From Pipra filicauda (taxonomy: Eukaryota; Chordata; Aves; Passeriformes; Pipridae), in assembly GCF_003945595.2 (NCBI RefSeq), contig NW_024104439.1:208501-272500 (forward strand): a stretch of 64,000 nucleotides of DNA, written 5' to 3'. The number at the start of each line of letters is the position of its first letter. Position 1 is the stretch's first letter. The notes under the pieces are model-generated. The model did not search any database and was not told where the DNA came from. It worked only from the letters and a program-made list of their open reading frames with translations. Shown here piece by piece: positions 34,701 to 45,440 of this stretch. The position numbers and the translations under genes were made by a program.

Positions 34701-35849
34701 CCCTTTCACAAAGTCTTAAGCAAATGCATACAAATTATTTGATGATTATCTTCTTAGGTATGTTTTTTCTGTGGAGGGATGTGATGGCTCATTAACTGAT
34801 ATGGGAGCAGTCTGGACAGTAGGGGTATCACTATGAAGAGCATGTATCTGTTAGGAAAAGGTTTCCTTTGCAGAGTATGTGCACTCAGTGTACACTCAGT
34901 GTACTCAGAGAAACAGGCATGCAGGCTCTGCTGCATCCCCTTTCCTGAGGCGTATTTGCTGTTACAAGGCTGATAGCTGCCTTCTTACCCTGCAGAGAAT
35001 AGTGTCCCCAGCCCAAAACTACCAGAGTTGGGCAAGTCATTTTTTATGTCACCACAGCTCCTGTTACACTGGCATAGCAAAGGAGAGGGATGGGTCAGGG
35101 TAGCAGAGGGATGGCCTAGAATGTGCTTTAATGTACTTTGGGCTTCTTGGGTATTGGTGGTGCCCCTTAATTCCTCTCCAGACTTGAATTATGTTTTTGC
35201 TGAGTCAAATTTGGACTTTGGCTTGTTTAGTTGAGATCCTGACTTTTGAAGAAAACTTGTAAGTAAAAACTAACCACTAGATGGCATAGATGGCTTACAA
35301 ACATAAGCAGGAAGGAAGCCAGATGCAGCCTATTAGTAGTGGTATTTATTACTTGCATTGTTGCAATGTCAGAGAGACTTAGAAATGGATCTGGATACTG
35401 CTTTATCAAATGCTGTGAAAATACAGTCCTACAGGACCACTGCTGCCTAGAAGAGCTCTATAAAATCACAAGCATAAGCCAGAGACAGTAAATGAAGGGG
35501 GAGAGGCAAGAAGGCTCAGGTGTAAGCGTAGAAAGGAGTGTTCCCAGGATATTCCAAAGCTACTTAGTTTATAAAATCATCACAGCCAGAGAGAATCTGT
35601 TGGCTAGCTCGTATGAAGAAACTTCTAGTTTAGCACTTGGACCACGAACTTCATCCTTAGCAACAAACCCCTGATATTTAAAAGAATCCTAACTCAGCTC
35701 TATGCTGTGAACATCCTGTTTGTTTTCTTTTCTTCAGATCTGCACCAGCAGGACAAAGAGGACCTATATCTTCAGACAGAGGAGGCAGCTGGAACAAGCT
35801 CATGTTTGTTTCTTTTGTAGGCTTTTTGTTCAGATTTGCTTTAGTGTAA
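22551..35849 (+). CDS. BST1: BST1 (CD157), complete nine-exon gene
   Basis: Member of the ADP-ribosyl cyclase/NAD glycohydrolase family on the cell surface; in mammals a GPI-anchored receptor on myeloid and stromal cells with weak cyclase activity. Exons 22551–22720, 26480–26609, 27631–27766, 28234–28316, 29416–29492, 30122–30214, 32198–32284, 32773–32832 and 35738–35849 splice to 948 bases, 315 residues (human about 318). It has a signal peptide (about 1–25), ten cysteines for five disulfides as in BST1 rather than twelve as in CD38, N-glycosylation sequons, and a hydrophobic GPI tail (300–315). Active-site tryptophans W104 and W167 are kept. The catalytic Glu of the family is Val218 here and the CD38 Glu146 position is Gly125, so NAD cleavage is probably lost. 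CD38, its paralogue, follows downstream. Confidence 0.96.
22721..26479 (+). other. BST1: BST1 intron 1
   Basis: A 3.8-kb AT-rich intron. An A/T dinucleotide-rich patch lies at about 23738–23775. No exon-like frame or transposon was recognised. Confidence 0.85.
26480..26609 (+). CDS. BST1: BST1 exon 2
   Basis: Acceptor GATTACAG, donor GTAATT. Encodes [16 protein letters not shown], then N-K-D-P-C and I-P-A-N-K. It carries the second and third family cysteines. The fourth CD38 cysteine (V-P-C-N-K) is Ala here, as expected for a five-disulfide BST1. Sequons N-C-S and N-L-S are present. Confidence 0.95.
26610..28233 (+). other. BST1: BST1 introns 2 and 3 (26610–27630; 27767–28233)
   Basis: Short AT-rich introns either side of exon 3 (27631–27766). 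Nothing else was recognised. Confidence 0.85.
27631..27766 (+). CDS. BST1: BST1 exon 3 (first active-site segment)
   Basis: Acceptor TTATATAG, donor GTAAGA. Encodes S-L-F-W-E (W104, aligned to CD38 Trp125) and [10 protein letters not shown], where CD38 has the T-L-E-D-T-L motif; Gly125 replaces its Glu146. It ends L-N-W-C-G with a family cysteine and an N-S-S sequon. Phase 1 exit. Confidence 0.95.
28234..28316 (+). CDS. BST1: BST1 exon 4
   Basis: Acceptor TTCCTACAG, donor GTAAAT. Encodes [12 protein letters not shown] and V-D-S-F-W-R. W167 aligns with CD38 Trp189, which positions NAD. Two family cysteines are present. Too short for a long-ORF scan. Confidence 0.95.
28317..29415 (+). other. 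BST1: BST1 intron 4
   Basis: About 1.1 kb, nearly half of it a sense-oriented CR1 (28861–29369). What remains before exon 5 is only about 46 bp with a weak pyrimidine tract. Confidence 0.88.
28861..29369 (+). mobile_element. CR1 LINE 3' fragment in BST1 intron 4
   Basis: Sense-oriented CR1 of about 510 bp. It starts at TTTTGTGTGCAGTTTTGGTC, carries the phrases AGCCTGGAGAAGAGGAGACT, GGTGGTTGGGCACTGGAACA and TGGGTCCCTTCCAACTCAGC, and ends with GTTCTGTGATTCTGT. It is a well-preserved 5'-truncated copy. The plus and minus frames through it are element remnants. Confidence 0.95.
29416..29492 (+). CDS. BST1: BST1 exon 5
   Basis: Acceptor GTATTACAG, donor GTAAGA. Encodes [16 protein letters not shown], the conserved I-H-V-M-L-N-G-S segment of the family, then G-G-A-Y-P. 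Ser replaces the CD38 cysteine of the sixth disulfide. A CR1 element ends only about 46 bp before the exon. Phase 2 exit. Confidence 0.95.
29493..32197 (+). other. BST1: BST1 introns 5 and 6 (29493–30121; 30215–32197)
   Basis: AT-rich introns around exon 6. Open frames near 31133–31445 have no recognisable product. A duplicated TTATAACCA phrase occurs near 31770–31815. No transposon was recognised. Confidence 0.82.
30122..30214 (+). CDS. BST1: BST1 exon 6 (segment of the catalytic glutamate, here Val)
   Basis: The acceptor is CTTGAGTCAG at 30121. It is preferred over the second AG at 30132 because only the first keeps the frame and gives [12 protein letters not shown], conserved in BST1. The segment reads [12 protein letters not shown]. 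Mammalian BST1 has I-E-I-W and CD38 L-E-A-W at this point, so the catalytic Glu is V218 (GTT, 30177–30179). Donor GTAAGT, phase 2. Confidence 0.95.
32198..32284 (+). CDS. BST1: BST1 exon 7
   Basis: Acceptor TCTCTCACAG, donor GTAAGT. Encodes [18 protein letters not shown] and D-N-Y-K, matching the C-terminal disulfide region of the family. N-V-T is a sequon. Phase 2 exit. Confidence 0.94.
32285..35737 (+). other. BST1: BST1 introns 7 and 8 (32285–32772; 32833–35737)
   Basis: Intron 7 is 0.5 kb, intron 8 is 2.9 kb; both AT-rich. No repeat or exon was recognised apart from exon 8 between them. Confidence 0.82.
32773..32832 (+). CDS. BST1: BST1 exon 8
   Basis: Acceptor ATCTTCACAG. Encodes [19 protein letters not shown], with the last two cysteines and the conserved C-A-L after them. 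The donor GTAAGT directly contains an in-frame TAA if the intron is retained (TCG TAA). Phase 2 exit. Confidence 0.93.
35738..35849 (+). CDS. BST1: BST1 exon 9 (GPI-anchor signal and stop)
   Basis: Acceptor TTTTCTTCAG. Encodes a small-residue linker [17 protein letters not shown], then the hydrophobic tail [16 protein letters not shown], ending at TAA 35847–35849. This is a typical GPI-attachment signal: small-residue cleavage region (around S290–G295), short polar spacer, hydrophobic end and no cytoplasmic tail. The arginine within the tail (R311) is slightly unusual. Confidence 0.92.
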
Positions 35850-38843
35850 TAAGTTAATCAAATGAATCCATATCCTCTGTTTGCCTTAACTAGCTATAAA
35901 TTTGCCTTCAGCTAATTTTTAACTGCAGTTTCATCCTGCGTCTGGGACTGGCAAACCTGCGTATTAAAACCTTGCATACTAGATACCAACTTCTTTTAGT
36001 ATCAAAAATTAACCTGCTGATGCTAGAAAGCCTCACCCTTCATTTCCTTCTCTTGATTAGAAGAAATGCATTGCTATTTCCTCTTATCTTTGTTCTCCAG
36101 AATTAAACAAGAATAATACGTTCTGTTCACATATTTCAGAAGGAAAATTAAAGTATGCCTGTTGTACATCATCCGCACAGATAACTTGTTTATAAAAACA
36201 TCCTAGCATTTTGCCTTGTGAACTTAAGTGGCTGACTGTCATGTTTTGGGAAAGGGAAATACGAATTCAGATAGGAGAGGTCTTAGATTTCTCACTTGAT
36301 ACAAGATACAATCGGTAAGACAGCAGAAAATTAAACTCATTTTCATAAGTGGTCCAGCACTTGGGCCAAACTTACCTGAAACTGTTGTATAGCAAGATTC
36401 TGGCTTGCATACTTGCATACAGTATTTTACCACATGATATTGATTGCTTTGTCATCCACACAGCTGTTCCTGGCCACTGGGTAGCAAATAGTCAGAAATA
36501 CCAGGTCTAGAGAGTTCCACAGTTTTTCCACTATGATGTGATTTATGGTATATCATATTCAGACAAGAACATGCCAAGTCAGACATTGGCCTGCTTGCTG
36601 TGAACTCAGTCAGCGTGCTTCAGAATATACTGAGGAGAGAGCAGATGCCATTCTGAAGATTTCTTGAGTTACTTTTGTGAATTATCTTAGTGTTCCAGCT
36701 AGATCCTCTTCTAAATCACCAGCTAAACATCCAGCTGCCAAGGTGCCACATAAATCTTCAGAAAAAAAATAGTCATTCTACTAGAGAATAATTTTATGTA
36801 GAATTTTGTTGCACATTCTGTGCTAGCTTCTGTATTATTTATTTGTGTTTATATTAGCTGGTTGCCAGGAAACTGGGATAGGATATTCCTGTTATCTGAG
36901 TGAATCTGATTTAGGGCTTCATAGTAGATTTACATCCTTTCACTCCTTGTTGCATCCTATCCTCCCTGATACAACTATATCATGTTGTATGTAAAATATG
37001 TTGTTGTTGCTTATTTGTCTTGCTTCCATTCCTGTAATAATCCTTATTTTGGTTTTAATGCAAATCCCTTTATATTACACACATAGTTGGGTTTGCCTGT
37101 GTCACAGCTGTTTAGTCTTCAGCTTGAAGGATTTTTGTGTCTGTTTCAAACCCAAAAAGTACTGAAAATGCAGAAGTACTGAAATCAGAAGTTATAGACC
37201 TTTGAAAATCTGGGCTGCAGTATGCCTCAGAATTGTTCCCTATCTATGCTGTAACATTAGTCTTTTGATTGGTTCTTTCAACATCCTCCTCACTTTTATT
37301 GCTTGTTTGTTGCTGTCCTTAACAGCAGCTGCCAGAATAATCAGAGAGGTATCTGTCTGTAACACAATCACATCTCAGATAACTAAACCCAAGCAATTTT
37401 GATCAATCTTCTATTTGCCTGCAGCAGGTCACATCATGACACATTTTGAGCCACAGGCTGTAGAGATAGTGCATTTGAGGCTCACAGTTAGGAGTCCAAG
37501 CCATCATCAGGACTAGTGTTGGCCTACCTATTGACCTGGGCATGACAGTGTGTGGGAGATTCAGAGAACAGCTTAAAGCACAAGCCTTGTGCCTCTTAGG
37601 CAACTTCCATCCATATGCCAAGCATCCCAGCTGACCAGCTTTTGCTTTCCAGCTTATGAAAGCTTTTCACCTCTACTGCAATCCAATCCAGCAGGACAGT
37701 CAGTTCTGACCATTACATATGATACCAAATACACTGTAGGAAGTGCTAAGTAATTCTGTTTTGAAAAAAAAAATAATTAAAATACAAAGTAGGATAGCTA
37801 CAATTCAAACAATTGAGGTTATTTACTGCATAACCTTGTATCAAGAACAACACACTCAGTACTTCTTGCAGTGTTTTCTCATTTCTAATGTTCTTGCCTC
37901 TTTTCCTATTACTTCGACTCAGTAGCAAAGACAGCAATTTTTTTTCTCCAATACCTGTTCAATAATGCATCTCAAAGTTGCAGGAAAAAATTGGGAAGAT
38001 CTGTAAAGATTTTTAGCTAACCAACTAATATAGATGGGAGGGGGGAAAAAAGCAAAGTTCTAGATGCATAGGTTTCCTGAGATCTTAGAGGCAGCACATT
38101 TCAAGATGAATGTGAATTGTTTGTTCTGCATTTAATATAATGTTTTTAATCTGCATGAAAGAACAGTGTGACTGGCATCTCGGAAGCAGAGAGGCAGAAG
38201 TGTCAGCAAAGCAAGAAACAATAAGATCATTTGTTACTCCCAGAGAGAGGGAGAGACAGGAACAAACCTTTTTTATTTCTACATCTACAAAGGATGTGAA
38301 TAGTACTGTTTACACATATATGTTACACTTACGTGGTGACAATCAGCTAGGTGTACCTGTGCTCTGTCTTGAACACCCAGTAAATGCTCTGGTTAGCAAC
38401 GTCTCATGTAACAACTGTGCCAAATTTGGAGAAATCATACTGTCCAAAAGGCACCTGCCCTTCTCTGTAAACTTATGCAAGCTTGGTAATGTTCACCCGG
38501 GTACTTCAAATACAGATTCAAAATGTTTCAGTCATTCATACTTGTACTAGAAGTACTACAAAACCAGCTGTCTCCAGACCTGAATTCGAGGGAAAAAATA
38601 TTTCAGATGAAAACAATATGTGTATCACTTCATTTTGAATCTGATTGGATGCCACAATCCTGTGTAGATCTGTTAATATCCAACTATTTATGGCAAATGA
38701 AAACATCACGTACAGGAGCATTACAAGGTGCTCTGCATTTCCACAGACAGACCTGTGGAAGCTACTGAGACTACAGTAGTATTTCCTGCTCTGCCCATTT
38801 TGTGGACCATTCAAGAACTCAGTTATGTCGCGTCCTTCATTCC

Positions 38844-38913
38844 TATATAATATAATATAATATAATATAATAATAATATAATATAATATAATATAATATA
38901 ATATAATATATAA
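38844..38913 (+). repeat. (TATAA)n microsatellite, interrupted
   Basis: About 13 TATAA units with one TAA interruption near 38870, in the BST1–CD38 intergenic region. Confidence 0.95.
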
Positions 38914-39100
38914 TCACTCCTACTAACTTACTTTTTTCTCCTGCTACATGTGTTTCAGTCATTGTATCTGACAAAAGCTGAACTCAGAGTAATTCCTTTC
39001 TCCAGCATGTATGTGTATGCATACGTATACATCTGCTCATACCTGCTCTGTCTATTTTTAAATGCAAACTCTTGAGTGCTCTGGAGTAAGAAGTTATGAG

Positions 39101-39106
39101 AATAAA
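39101..39106 (+). terminator. Candidate polyadenylation signal downstream of BST1
   Basis: AATAAA followed about 50 bases later by a GT/T-rich stretch (CTGGTGTTTATTTTTGT), a reasonable cleavage context. It would imply a 3.2-kb 3' UTR for BST1. A nearer ATTAAA at 35963–35968 is an alternative. Transcript data are needed to decide. Confidence 0.25.
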
Positions 39107-42100
39107 GCAAGAACAACTTGATCACCTCTCTGCCCTTTTTATACTGCTGGTGTTTATTTTTGTCATATCGGCCTTGATGTGATATCCAGCTGACACGAAT
39201 ACGTTTTCAATCAACAATCTTAAATGTAGTGAAATGTGACCTGAAACCTCAAGAATTTTCATAATACCTATTGTTCCATGAAAACTAGCTCTTTCTCAAT
39301 TGAATTAGCTAGAAATAATTCTGATGTATTTTGCTTCAACAGTGTGAAGTGGAAGAAGGGTGCTTTTAGCAGAGCCAAGAAGTTTGGTTTAAAATAGCTC
39401 AGTATGGGGAGGCACAGTATCTTAATTTAGCCAAATGTTAGGGTGGCTCAAACACTTCACAAGTTTTTTTTGATTTTCAAGTTTTCCCTAATTTCAGCTT
39501 CTGCCCAGTCTAAATTTACTTGCCGTTTTATGTAAGAGGCGAACAATATAATCTGCCAAATTTTGTTTATAATGTGCAGGCATCTGATTTCCTACAGTTT
39601 CCTACAAATTATGAGGGCAAGCTTAGAGAAGACCCTCATTCCCTTACTGCAGCAGCGCAGTTCCAGTGCAGGCTGGCAGGGAGAGTGCTGAGGGAAATTG
39701 GAGCCTGGTAGTGTGACACATATGTACCCTCACACCATCCCAGAGTGTCCTTGCTGCCCGGACAGCCCTTCCTAACTTCTCCCTTTCTCTGCAGCTCCAG
39801 CAAAGGTGAACCTGATCTCAGTCTGCATGAGTTACTTTGTATTTTTAGCAGAATATGGGAAAATTATGATGTTGGAAGTTCAAGAGAAGGAAAATGAAGG
39901 AGGAAATTATAGTACACATTTCCTTTCAGTTGCAGGCAGTGAAGTAAAGTAAGTAGTCTTTTACTTGTGACTGTTTGACTGGGAATACCTCTGGGCTCTG
40001 TAAGCAGTAGCTGTGGTAAGTTCCCTAAGTGCAGGCAGAGATGATCCTCCAGAACTCCTCCAGGACGTTTGGAGTACCTTGAGTTATACCCTTAATTACA
40101 ATACTTAACAAAGAAATATCATTTTTTAATCCAGTAACTGTGTTTGCTTGGACATCTCTTAGTGATTACACCTGATATAGTCTAGCATCAGGCACGAGTG
40201 CTTGGATAAATCATTAACAAGGAATATAAGTATTGTAGGCAGAAACCAGAATTATAAATCAAGACTTTGGCAAATGATGGACCACCAAACTGCAGGAAGA
40301 CTTTTTTTCCACCTCATTTGCCACAGGTAAATTCAAGAAAGCAGAGCTAAAAAAATTATATTCTGCATTCCGGTATTCTATATGCTACACTATATCAAGG
40401 TACAGATGTGGAAAAGCTCCTCGGTCATACTGTGCCATTTTGAAGAGCAGCAAGCAAAGAAGGGAATAAGCAGAAATAAGAAATACCATGGAAATTTTAG
40501 TCTTGTGATATTAAATCCTAACTGTAGCACATGCTAGCCTGTGTTGTGCTTCATTCTTACTTTTCCCTTTGCTTTGAGAAAAGGTACCAAGCAAATCCAG
40601 ATCTGATATTTCCACAAAGCAGAATCTGTGCTCTGGGCTTTCACTCAGAACTTTCTATCACTGTTGCTCATTAGCATGGGGTTAAATAAAAAAAAGACCT
40701 GCTGGAATATTATGAAAAAGGAGTGATGACAAGCAAAATATGTGGCATACATCACATGAAAAGTAGTTAAGGACAATAAGTATAAGCAATAAACTTGGAA
40801 GCCACAGCATCAAATCCCGGACAAATATTTATACACATGTATACAAAAGCATATTTTACATAATTATCAACCAGGAAGGATGTCCTTTGTCAGGTTTCTT
40901 ATTTTTCAACCTTTGAACTGTCACATGGATCCTTTCCAAGTGGCATATCTACCCTGTATAGTTCTTTCAAGAGTAACTGTGCTATTTACACACTCTGGGA
41001 GTCGGAGACCGTACTTCTATATCAAGTTTGTTTCCTTGGCTGCCTCGGTGGGATAGGAGCCTGATGGGTATTTCTCTTCAGAATGTGTGAGCAGCATAAT
41101 AATTAGTCCTGGCCAGAAAACAAGCACTCAGTTTCATGAAAGTTGGTGGGGTTACTGCAGTTGCTTTTCCTCAGCACTAAAATTAAACTCTGAAAAATAT
41201 TTTGCCCAAGAAAAATACAGCAGCCGCATCAGAAATCACGGTGAGATCCCTCACTGATAGGATGTAGCTTTGGCATAGGTCTCACTTACTTCTCATAGCT
41301 GTTCCTTTTTTTTAGAAGTTACATATATCTCAAGTAAAAAATACTTTCTTCATAGCCTGATTCACGTTGAATGCATGATTCATTAAACACGGGTCTCCCA
41401 TTCTGCAGGGCAGTGCTTTAAACAATGTGTTTGTGAATGTGTTTTTGAATGTGTTTTTATTTAGTTTGCCTAGTACATAATTTTCCAACATGTCTAAACA
41501 GAAAGGCATAACAAAAAGTGATGAAGGTCATACAGAAGAATGAAGCAATCTGTTTCCCCAAGCTGTTCTGGAGCTACTCCATAGATTGTATCCCCACTCC
41601 ATCTCCCTCCCCACCAGCAGTGTTTTTGTATGTAGGGGGTCTATTGGCACGTCACCTTGTTCCATGACAAAATCAATGCACAAACCCCAGCTATGTCTTT
41701 GTTTTGTTATGAACCCACCACTTTGGCATAAAAAAAGAAATTGGGAACCGAAAAATACAAAAAGTAGCACTGGTGCCAGCAGGAAATCCTTCAGGAACAG
41801 CAAAGCTCAGGATGCACCTGTAGAAGTGCCAGACTCTCCAAGCAAAGGGGAAAGAGCAGATGGACTGACACTCAAGGGAAACAAGCGCGGAAATGGGAGA
41901 AAGATGCTTGGTCTAAAGAGGGAGAATGTTTTGGACCCTTTGGGATCTTTGTTTACAATAAACAAAGAAAAAAAATCAGTAGTTTGTGTCTGTTATCCTG
42001 TCTCACACTGAACAGCACCACTAGTGCTGTCGTGGCTCCAGCTGGCTACGAGTGAGCTCACACAGCAACAAGGGGGGAAACAAGTGCTGATCAGATAGAC

Positions 42101-42600
42101 AAGGGAAAAGAACTAAACTGTGCAAATCTGTGTGGAGAAAGATTAAGGAATAGCTGTTCCCAAACACCTCTTCCCTGGACATGAGGTTTAAGTGCCCATC
42201 CAATCGTATTGTTATTAATTGTGAAGCAGTCAAAACTGCAGAACAGTTTGAAACATCTGAGCTGAAGGACAGATGTCACGACTTCTGACAATGCTCAGAG
42301 TACATCTATGTTCTTGTCAGTGTATCTTACCAGTTATTTGATCCTACTGAAATAATCTAGAAAGAAGCATCTTAGAATCTAGTAATTCCAGTGATATTTC
42401 AGCAGAGCACAACACTAATGGAGAAAGCAAGTCATTAATTCAGGGATTTTAAGGTCTGGTGTAGGCCTTGAAAAGCTCTCATCTCTTCTGCTGTCTCCAT
42501 AGCCTGGTGTGAAACAATGACATATAAAAGATTGGAGCTAGTTTTCTATGGGATGTTTGGTAGGAGATTCCTGATCAGAAAAGTTTTTAGAAAAAAATAA

Positions 42601-42658
42601 CATATATATATATATATATATATGGATTGATTGATTGATTTATACATACATACATACA
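42601..42658 (+). repeat. Compound microsatellite (TA)n–(GATT)n–(ACAT)n
   Basis: About twelve TA units, then GATT repeated three times, then ACAT-type units in direct succession. Confidence 0.95.
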
Positions 42659-43439
42659 AATCAAAAAGCCTTTCAAAACATCCCTGAATCATTGCTAAAA
42701 GAAGAACTTCATGGAAAAATAGGCAAATAGAAATAATGATCCATACAAAGACAAATAAATCTTACCTATCCAGGCAATCAGAAAGATTTTGTTAATTTAC
42801 TGATCAGGAAAATGTAGCACTTACTGATAAAGGATTTATCCTCCATACTAAAACAGAGTGTTTGAAGAGAGGAAAATAAACTTTGCTTCCCTTCTTTCTC
42901 CAGTTGTGATCTCCCATTTGAAAGTAAGGACATTTGAAGGACAAAATAAGGTGAGATAGAGACTGTGCTCTAGGACTCAAGGACTCAGGGGAACTGAAGA
43001 GTCTACAACTTTTTGTGCTTTACCAAATCCCTAATGGAAATAACTTTGGGGGGAAAACCCACAGAAAAAGTAATTGATCCTGACATAACCATGCTGTAAC
43101 TCTTTACCCCAGTTTCCCTTAATCTCATCTATTGCTTCCAAAAATACTAGTCTAAGAGGAAGCATTTCTTAAAATCTTTCTGAAATGAATAGTGGATGAG
43201 CGTCAGAAACCTTGTTGTAAAAACCTGAACATCACAGATCTCCATGAGACACTTCTGTATGCTATAGCAACAGATCTCCCAAAAGAATATCCAGAAAGTT
43301 ATCCAGAAGGGATAGTTTCTTCTACTGTCTAGAGGGCGTTGTCAAGAAGATGAAGCCATACTCTTTTTCAGGGATGCACAGTGAAAAGACTAGGGGCAAT
43401 GGTCAAAAGTGAAGCAAGTGAAATTCTGCTTAAACATTT

Positions 43440-43640
43440 AAAAAAAAAAAAAAAAAGGCACCATGAGAGTGGCTTCCCAGAGAGGTTCTGGATTCTTCAT
43501 CCATGGAGGTTTCCAAAACTCTACTGAAGGACACCTTGAGCAACCTAATCTAATATTGAAGTTAGCTAGGATTTGAGCAATGATTTGGTGGTGGGACCAG
43601 ATAATCTGCAGACATCCCTAAATCATTCAGTGACACTGTG
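43440..43640 (+). mobile_element. Old, diverged CR1 fragment preceded by a poly(A) tract
   Basis: An A run at 43440–43456 is followed by sequence matching the CR1 3' region in order: AGAGGTTCTGGATTCTTCAT, CATGGAGGTTTCCAAAACTC, and a run resembling the usual GGTGGGACCAGATAATCT. The terminal repeat is lost. It is much more diverged than the other copies, so an older insertion. Confidence 0.75.
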
Positions 43641-44369
43641 AGTATTCCAAGAATGGCAATGACTAAATGTTTTCTTTCTGGAAGGGCCTGTCATACATAG
43701 TACTGTCTCCTTTTTTCATTCCATAATACTAATGCATAACTGGAAAGGCAGCTTTATTTTTATAACATCGTTAGCTGTTTTAGCAGTCAGTCATATTGGG
43801 TGCATTTATTTTAAAACCTGAGGGCTAAAGGTTTTATCAAGGACATTTAAAATTCTAATTTAGGCAGCACAAATAATATTCCACAGCATGCTGGATTCAC
43901 AGTCTGCCTTAAGCTACCTGGAGATTTGCTCGTATATGTAGTTTACTTCAGCTATTGTCTTCAAGGAAAGATTAGCTAGATTTCCATCTGTCTTCAATTC
44001 CTTAAAAACCCAGTATCTTTGGGGACCTGTCTGATAAAGTTCTTTAGTTCCATTAATTATTCACTAAAAAGCATTCTGCAAATCATTATCACAAAATTAT
44101 AGCTTCAGAGAATTATACAGGTTGAGTCATCTCTCAAAGACAAGAGTATCTTTGCAGTGATGTAAGTCAGCTTGTCCTTATTACCCTCAGATGTATCTCA
44201 TCTGGACACAGGGACTTGTATTCAACCAGTGTGCTTCAATGGTCCATAACTCGATCTTTCTCTACTATGGGTAGTAATTTGCTCCCCAAAACTCCTACTT
44301 GTGTATTGTAGGCACAAAGGCCCTGGGAGACCTGAGAACAGACCTTGCCAATGAAGAGTATGTCCAGTT

Positions 44370-45440
44370 TTTTAATCACTTCTGCTTTCTCTTGTTCTTT
44401 GAGACAGAGTTACCTACACCATTCAGCAGTGGCTCCATCTTTTCCTTGGTGTTTGTCCTGCTTTGCATGTGCCTATTGAAGCCCTTCTTTGTGCCCCTCC
44501 ATACTTCAATAATTTTAAATTTGGTTCAGGTTTGGCTTTCTTAATTCCTTCCCTGCATGTCTGTCACACACACAGACCCAGCTAGGACATCCCTGGTCCC
44601 ACAGCTCTTGACTTTAGAGGCATCCAGCTCACATCCAGAGCTGGCCCTTAGAGACCCATTCACTCCCCTTGCTCCCAAGTCATGTCACCTGCTCACTGGC
44701 TCCTCCAGCTTGATGTCCCCTAGCGCTCACAAAATCCCTACACACCCACACTCACTCCAGCCAACAGCACCAGGGGCACCCTCCAACCCACGCTCTGTAC
44801 TCACACCCCGTACACACACAGACACACACAGAATGGAAAGCCATCACCCAGGGAAGAGCTGGGAAGGAGTTAAAAAAGCCAGGACAGACTGCCCTTGGCC
44901 AGTCAAGCAAACTGACCTGCCAACTATTCACGTGCAGTCGCCCCTTTTATTCCCTTACCCCTCTTGTTCCTCACGAATTACCTAAGCCCCTCTCTTGTCC
45001 CACCTTTGCTTCCCCACCAAAACGTCCTATAATATGTCTTCTGTGATTATGAACTGCTTTTCTCCTTCATCCCACAATATATCCCAGGCAGGATATTATT
45101 TGGTTTCCCCATCCTGTCATTGTGTCTCTGAGCTCCTTTGTGGGTGTGCAGATAAGCTTTACCACATAACTTAACAGTCTGGGCAATACTTCTACATCCC
45201 TCCCAGATAGTCCATCCCTGCTTCTGCTCTCCCCTTACTCTTTCTTCCAACATTTAAACTCAATCAGGAATTCCTGATTTGGCCAAGCTGGCCTCCTGCC
45301 ACAGCTTCAACTTCCTGCCCTTTGGGATTGGCTACTCTTGTGCTTTGAGGAGATTGTCCTTGAATCAACTTGCTCTCTTGGCCTCCTTTGATGTTCTTTG
45401 GCTCCTGGGGTGACACCCACGAGGTCTCTGGAGAAACCAC
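44370..45440. mobile_element. Older dispersed-repeat-like sequence interrupted by an LTR-like insertion
   Basis: The flanks at about 44370–44561 and 45177–45440 read like one continuous older avian dispersed repeat (CTGCATGTCTG joined to GGGCAATACTTC), C/T-rich and distinct from the AT-rich surroundings. I recognise the style of this repeat but cannot name the family. It is split by the element at 44562–45176. Confidence 0.4.
44562..45176. mobile_element. Solo-LTR-like insertion (TGT…ACA), about 615 bp
   Basis: The segment starts TGTCACACAC and ends CTTAACA, the canonical TGT…ACA ends of retroviral LTRs. It is flanked by GTC on both sides, or by GTCTG if a TG was lost at the left junction. 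It is C-rich on the plus strand. No gag, pol or env remnant is seen, so it would be a solo LTR or a non-autonomous element. Orientation is undecided; a minus-strand AATAAA sits near 44947. The 142-codon plus frame inside it is low-complexity and not called a gene. Confidence 0.4.

Noticed and set aside
39795..39950. Exon-like segment after CTCTGCAG at 39794, ending near GTAAGTAG at 39950
   Set aside because: The translation contains early stops in the frames examined and BST1 is already complete at 35849.
41586..42011. 141-codon plus-strand frame, with an AATAAA near 41959 suggesting an LTR or gene end
   Set aside because: The frame starts with TTG, not ATG, and has no recognisable product. 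LTR ends and target-site repeats could not be found.
44557..44985. 142-codon Ser/Pro/His-rich plus-strand frame
   Set aside because: Low-complexity CA-rich composition inside the LTR-like insertion, no domain and no conserved motif.
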